DNA of 64,000 nt from NCBI GenBank assembly GCA_019395295.1, contig CM033346.1, positions 11,442,004 to 11,506,003 on the forward strand, written 5' to 3'. The notes under the pieces were generated by a model, which ran no database searches, was not told the DNA's origin, and was given only the letters and a program-made list of their open reading frames with translations. Position numbers and translations under genes: made by a program. Positions 58,703 through 64,000 of this stretch are shown in pieces (position 1 is the stretch's first letter; the number at the start of each line of letters is the position of its first letter). This DNA comes from Osmanthus fragrans (Eukaryota; Streptophyta; Magnoliopsida; Lamiales; Oleaceae).

Positions 58703-59684
58703 ATGACTTAACCACACTCGAACATGTGCTCGTGCCGAGCCGGACGGCAGCGACGACGCACGTATGTAGGCTTAGAACCGAACCCAGCAGGATATAGGTC
58801 TCCCCCTTCGAAAGACTATTGGTTCTTCTTGGAGCCCAAACTCAATTCTCGAACTTAGACAATATAAATCACACCAAAGTTTCCTAACTTTTCTATGTGG
58901 GATAAATGTTTGGCAATTTCCAACAGAGTGTGCTACATGTACACAATAGTATACATAGCACTCTACACCCCCCTCCATATGAGGGGGGTGTAAGGTGTTA
59001 TGTAGACTATTATGTGTACAAGTAGATTTATTCATTTCCAATACATCAAATTCTTCACTAGTTCATAGTTTCAAGTGTGTTACTTTGACAATAAATATTT
59101 CATTTAATTCTAAATGATTTTCGATAAATAAATATATTACGTTAATCACCTTGTGGAGTAGAACGTGAATATGTTAGGTCCCATTAAAATTAAGGTACGA
59201 GTCCCATTGAAATTTTGACTCGAAGTTGACCTATTTCACTAATAACAAGCCATTTCCCAGCAGTTAACAATGTCACTTTTGACTCGATTCATGACCAAAT
59301 TTGATTAATTTTGTGACTTGCACGGTTTCACTGGAATGCAAAATGAGACTAAGATAAATGAAGCAGACTAGTTAGCCACGAAAATATTTTAGTGGATAGA
59401 ATATTGTGACATATTGTTTCAAAATGTTGATTTTTTGTATTGACAGAATCAAATGCTTGGAATAATTTTCTACTAAAACCCCTGAGCTAGAATCAACTGA
59501 AAATTACAGCTAAATGAAAGCTTATGGGATGACAAGAAAGAAGAGATTGCCAGATTGGAGTATGGTTCTTGTCATTCTCTTTAGATTAGATAATGTCACT
59601 TTATGTAAACTTAAAACTGCGGTGAAAACCATGTAAAAGTTCTTCGACTAGAAAACTGGAAAGTGAAAACGGTCTGGTTCGACA
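58703..59684. other. Spacer with a strong hairpin; 3' flank of the UMAMIT-like gene
   Basis: 58703-59045 includes GAGCCGGACGGCAGCGACGACG, phrases like GTTCTTCTTGGAGCCC, and the hairpin at 58933-59025. It looks like a repeat of unknown class. The remainder is the downstream flank of the transporter gene with no other gene. Confidence 0.4.
58933..59025. repeat. Long near-perfect inverted repeat (hairpin)
   Basis: Left arm 58933-58975 and right arm 58981-59025 pair around the 5-base loop CATAT. The core is CTCTACACCCCCCTC / GAGGGGGGTGTAAGG, and the outer part is CTACATGTACACA / TGTGTACAAGTAG. It resembles a miniature fold-back element. Confidence 0.8.
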
Positions 59685-61263
59685 TCATGGGCACCTGGAT
59701 TCGCTTGTTATTTCTATGACTTGGAACTGTGGCTCTTGTTCCTTTGTCTCTTGAGTTTCTTCAGACTGCACTACTTTTATCTCTCCATTTTTCATTTCTT
59801 TGTTCTTACCCCACAGCAGCATGTACAATCCAGCCATTACAGTGACTGATCCTATTAAACTGCTCAGAATTTAATGGAAATAATCAATAGAACTGATGAA
59901 TATAGATGAGTCGATATGTCAACCAGTCGTTACCTTCCAAGATGAAGTTGTTCGTGTAGGATTGGAACGTCAAGCATGGCTGCTATAATCTGAACAAAAG
60001 GGCTAAATGCTGCCGTGAAGACCGGCCCCCTTTTCTTTACGCACCACGACATTCCCACAATGCACAATCCTGATCCTACCATCCCCTGCACTATTTTTAC
60101 ATGTATAATTTTGCAGAAAAGAATAATCTTGTTTGTGGAAGTAACTTTAGCTAGAAATTATGTTTAAGAATACACTTACGGAATAAATGACAGCCATGAT
60201 ATCTGTTTTTCTGTTCAAATACCAGATGGAGTGGTTCCTGTTAATCGACAAACTAAGTAAGGCAGACTGTACGGCACTAAAGAAGGTCATGATCGCGGTA
60301 CTGGAGTACTGGCAAGGGTATCTATTCCCAATATTTGCTTGAAGAAGGAACCATGACGACCACAAAAATGTTCCTGCTAACATGGCCAAAGAGCCAATCG
60401 TCCACCTTTCGCTTCTTTTAGATGAGCTCAGCTTGATAGATTGAGTAACATGTTGAGAACCCGAAAAATGAACTAAAGGTATTCCTCTGTAGACAATCAA
60501 TAAGATGGCACCTCCAAGGCACACTAGTGTACCTATCACTTTTGCTCTTCCACTACTGTACTTTATGCTAATACTCTCCAAACTACGTAACCCGCAATGG
60601 AATAACAACGAGAGATGAATGAATTCATGTACGAGGCTTGTCTAACACGGGCAAAAATAAAGAAAAATGGAAAATAATTGTGAAAGGCAATGGTGCAAAA
60701 GGGTTACATACCGAAAAGGTAATGCCATTAAAAATGTGACTACCGGAACCATATTGACAAAGGCGCATGCGAAAGTTGCAGATGTGTATTCTATACCGAT
60801 AAGGAATAAGTATTGAGTTAGAGATGCCCTACAAGATCAGGCAACATAGTATCAGAGAGAATTTCATGTAAATGGGATTAATTGAAATGTATAAATCAAT
60901 TTAATCCAACTAACCCGACAATTGCACTCAAGAAAAGGTGACATAAGATGCTTAATGTCAGTTTAGGTCTGCTCTTCCTACAAGGAAACTTCATTCAGAT
61001 TATGTAATACATGAACAGCCTCGAGCTCGCTCTTTTTTACACCATAAATTCCAAATTTTAAGTAAAGCAGAGAAGCACTACCTTTCCAAAAAGAATGCCA
61101 ATGGAGATAAGAAGATTGCGGAAATTGACTGCCGGTAAGTGATGAAGACCAAATGATCCATCCCATCAGTGACGACTTTTTTGAGAAGTATATTACTAAT
61201 GGCAAAGGCCAGATCAATCGCTATCATTGTGAAAACCGGGTACCAGTTTATGCATTTCTTCAT
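59685..61263 (-). CDS. WAT1-related / UMAMIT (nodulin MtN21-like, EamA) membrane transporter
   Basis: Six exons on the minus strand (61263-61082, 60977-60915, 60828-60712, 60582-60180, 60085-59934, 59859-59685) join through GT-AG introns into 1,092 nt, or 363 aa. Family marks are NWYPVFTMIAIDLAFAISN (6-24), AxxxYRQxxxxxFLSPLAFFLER, the first EamA block GASLTQYLFLIGIEYTSATF, GTLVCLGGAILLIVYRG, and the second EamA block YSGMVGSGLC...GPVFTAAFSPFVQI. The C-terminal segment GSVTVMAGLYMLLWGK is followed by a hydrophilic Glu/Gln-rich tail. About ten transmembrane segments are expected. Known members move amino acids or auxin across the plasma membrane or tonoplast; substrate cannot be deduced here. 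Length is normal and all splice joins keep frame. Confidence 0.93.
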
Positions 61264-61334
61264 CTTGACCGGTCGCTCACTCTGTATTCAACTTGTCTAT
61301 GTTAGAGCCGATAGATCTGCATGTTATTACTCAA

Positions 61335-61340
61335 TATATA
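61335..61340 (-). promoter_or_regulatory. TATA box of the UMAMIT-like gene
   Basis: On the minus strand CTCTATATATTGAG lies about 70-80 bp upstream of the ATG at 61263, a normal distance for a short leader. Confidence 0.5.
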
Positions 61341-61344
61341 GAGC

Positions 61345-63130
61345 TGGTTTTTCCATATAAGAGTGGGCACAAAGCAAGAGCAAATTCTTCCTCACACTTC
61401 CATTGCTTTAAGCTTCCAAATATGACATTAGTTTAATAATTATTCTCTTGTTGATTCTTGACTGGTACTTTCCAAGGAGTGTAGAATATAATTGTTTGAG
61501 AATCGTCTGCAGTCTCGAATAGAAAAGTTTCATAGCATGGGTCAATCTTCATATCGACCACTGAGTTCTCTGAGAGTGGATTCCTATTCCCCTAATTTGC
61601 TGGGAAAATAATATATATCACGTGGGTCAATCCTTTTCTACTTGATAATATTTGGTTATATGTATCCATGTTCAGCATCTTGTGAGTGGGGTGGAGGATA
61701 GATGGATGGTTTATATCTCCCTGTGCAGCATCTAATACTCCTTTAGATTAACTAATTAGTCAGACAGCATCTTAAGCATTGAAAACAAAGAATAACTTTT
61801 CAAATCTCTTGAAAATTGGATCATCTGTCAAACATCAGTCGACGCTTGCAATTCTCAGCAGGTGCAGACGAGACAGTTATGCTATCTAGAAGCTCCATAG
61901 CTAGCTAGCAAGCATTCACTGAAGATATTCAGTTCCAACTCCTATTTAAACAGGAAGGAGAATAATTGATAAGTTAATTTAATTGGGGTTATCATTTTCT
62001 CAACTTTCAGTTAAAGCTCTCTAAAAAAGTTTCAATTGTCCACTTGCACAGGCCATAGCACCGAATTCCCATCAGGATTCTACCTTAAAGAGCAACTTGG
62101 TGATATCTTAGACCTTTCATCATCAAGAACTTTTGGCACGATCTTTCTGCTAAATCAACTTTTGGACAGCACTTGGAGTTGTCTGCATAATCACATTATT
62201 AGCTTGTCAATCAGTACACAAAGAGAAAGGAAGAAGGAATAAATAACTTCAATCAGTTCATTTAGAAAACAACTTACAAATCAAAGGGAAAATTAACAGG
62301 TTTTTGGAAGTTCTATTACAAAAAAATATTTACGAGGACATTTAGTACCTGAATTCACTACAAAATTTCACTTTTAACCAAAATTTGTTGTAAAAGTCAT
62401 TTGTTTCGTCGACAAAGAACAGTCGAGACAGTCGTCAAAAGTGAAATTTCTTGGAGGCACAATACCCTCGGAGGCATTACCAAGCTGCACTACATTCTTG
62501 TCCACAGTCTCATTGTACAGATCACTGTCCTCTCTTCCTCAGTTCCTCCAAACTGTTATTTCCTCCTTCAATATAAGATCTCTCTTGCCATTTTTTTTAT
62601 GCCATAATTGGGACATCCATGTTGAACCGGATTAGACAAAGAACAAATTTATTTAAATAATTTTTTATATTCAATGCATTCCTTGTGTGCATGTCAAATT
62701 CAATTTTTATCAAATTCTTGAGAAGATCTAGTTCAAGTAGCACTAGCGGATACAAAATGTGACGTATGATAAATGGATTTCGACCAAGTACTAAACCAAC
62801 CTCAAAGGCTACTCTGATATGCTACTTATTATGAATAAGTTTAAAAAAATTTGACATTATCTCCTATATAATATGAATCAAACCATCGTGAAACAAAATG
62901 CAACATTCTCAAACCCAATAATCTGAAATAAAATGGGTTCTATTTGCTTCTCCAATGAATAAGCAGAAAATTTTAAATTTCTTTGCAATACAACACAAAC
63001 TCACAAACTGTACAAGTGGTTAAAAATGCAGTGAGCCCATCTAATTATTTACCTGCAACACAAACACATACACAATTTTCATTAAAAAGTACTAACTCGG
63101 ATTTTTATTTGATTTGGTACTATATTAAAT
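61345..63130. other. Upstream region of the UMAMIT-like gene and spacer
   Basis: No further gene is recognised. CACTACAAAATTTCACTTTT at 62357, with GTCGTCAAAAGTGAAATTTC at about 62431-62450, forms an inverted pair around TCGTCGACAAAGAACAG and could be the end of a CACTA-type element, but only one end is visible. Confidence 0.35.
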
Positions 63131-63135
63131 TGTAA

Positions 63136-63386
63136 GGTAATTAGCACATAACGTTCTTACCTTTCATTATTATTGTGAAAAACGTTCTTACCCTTCATTT
63201 GTTGACATTTTCATCTTTATTTTCACATTTTATTGCGCAAAATGTCATTTTCATCAAAATCTCAATTAACATGTGAAATGATGAATATACCCTTTTATTT
63301 AAATATAATTTACACATGTAACCACGGTATTCTTCCGCCACAAGTGAGGGCATATTAATAAAATTTCGGAGGTACCGCCCTCCTTC

Positions 63387-63429
<43 letters not shown>

Positions 63430-64000
63430 GTCCCTACATTTTACTATTATTGTGAAAAATGTTCATACATTTTTGGCATTTTCACCCTTAATTACACATT
63501 TAATTGTGCAAATCATCATTTCTATCAATTTTATCCAATTTCCCAATAAAAGCTGTGAAATGATGAATATACCATTCTATTTAAATAAAAAAAAAAAAAT
63601 AATTTTGTTTTATTTTCTAATTTTTCAATAATTTATTTGGGACTTGTTTGTACTTTTTTTTAAAAAAATTAAATTTCTAATTTTTCAATAATTTATTTGG
63701 GATTCATTTGCAACTTTTAATTTTTTTTAATTTGTAATTTTTTAATAATTTATTTGGGACCTATTTGTACCTTTTAAAGAAATTTAGGATTATGGTTGCA
63801 ATTAGTTCTTTATTTTTATTTTTTAAATTTAAATAGAATGATATATTCATCATTTTACAATTTTTAAATTGAGAAATTGGATGAAAATTAATAGAAACGA
63901 TGGTATCATATGCGCAATCAAATGTATAATTAAGAGTGAAAAAGATAATTGCACATAACGTCCTTACCTTTGACTATAATTGTGAAAAAAAAAAGGTCAT
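63136..64000. repeat. Mosaic of direct and inverted AT-rich repeats
   Basis: A block starting AACGTTCTTACCTTTCATTA with ...GTGAAATGATGAATATACCC (about 63150-63300) recurs in direct orientation at about 63428-63590 and inverted at about 63800-63955. A further direct start (ATTGCACATAACGTCCTTAC) is at 63948 and runs off the window. In between, TTCTAATTTTTCAATAATTTATTTGGGA occurs three times with variation (63615, 63673, 63730). A (TA)n run fills about 63391-63427. Confidence 0.75.

Noticed and set aside
1..64000. tRNA, rRNA or conserved plant microRNA precursors
   Set aside because: Scanning by eye for common plant microRNA sequences and tRNA box motifs gave no convincing hit. A tool-based scan (tRNAscan-SE, Infernal) would be needed to exclude them.

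Overview
The window is nuclear DNA from a flowering plant, most likely a eudicot. The protein families are plant-specific or plant-typical: an NGATHA-type B3 factor, MTP1 with a histidine-rich loop, and a WAT1/UMAMIT transporter. Introns have canonical GT-AG ends, and the intergenic DNA is AT-rich and packed with plant transposons. The species cannot be named from the sequence. Five intact protein genes cover only a small part of the 64 kb.

Genes, left to right. (1) A vacuolar zinc transporter of the MTP1 type (5722-6963, +) has an uninterrupted CDS behind a long leader that probably contains an intron. (2) A soluble inorganic pyrophosphatase (9532-10944, +) has eight coding exons that join into 215 aa. 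(3) The small mitochondrial import chaperone Tim13 (12589-14251, -) has two exons and 87 aa. (4) A NGATHA-like B3 transcription factor (35690-36967, +) has one coding exon and 425 aa. (5) A WAT1-related/UMAMIT transporter of the EamA family (59685-61263, -) has six exons and 363 aa. Three gene relics are also readable: an O-methyltransferase fragment (about 7459-7800, -), a pentatricopeptide-repeat fragment (49924-50229, +) and a B-box (CONSTANS-like) fragment inside a Mutator-like element (about 1263-1530, -). The five intact genes belong to unrelated pathways and show no sign of acting as a unit.

The rest is mostly a layered transposon record. 0-4 kb: the end of a hAT-like element, a Mutator-like element (703-3428) split by a solo LTR with a perfect 5-bp target duplication, and a 386-bp fold-back element. 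12-16 kb: a solo LTR just downstream of TIM13 and a 1.27-kb fold-back element about 120 bp upstream of its start codon. 18-21 kb: a LINE remnant split by a hAT remnant. 21.8-24.6 kb: two related solo LTRs in opposite orientation. 25-27 kb: a cluster of Tourist-like MITEs and a hAT-type MITE with a perfect 8-bp duplication. 27.1-27.9 kb: an AT-rich tandem array. 30-32 kb and 47-48 kb: two LTR-like pieces of one family. 38-40 kb: a heavily decayed copia remnant. 42.6-43.3 kb: a hAT-type element. 53.8-58.7 kb: a recognisable but dead Ty1/copia element with both LTRs. 63-64 kb: a mosaic of direct and inverted repeats.

I did not find an unprecedented biological system. The most unusual structures are the fold-back element beside TIM13, the apparent gene-capturing Mutator-like element, and the duplicated splice-donor block with a 22-G run in the MTP1 leader. 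No tRNA, rRNA or CRISPR array was recognised.
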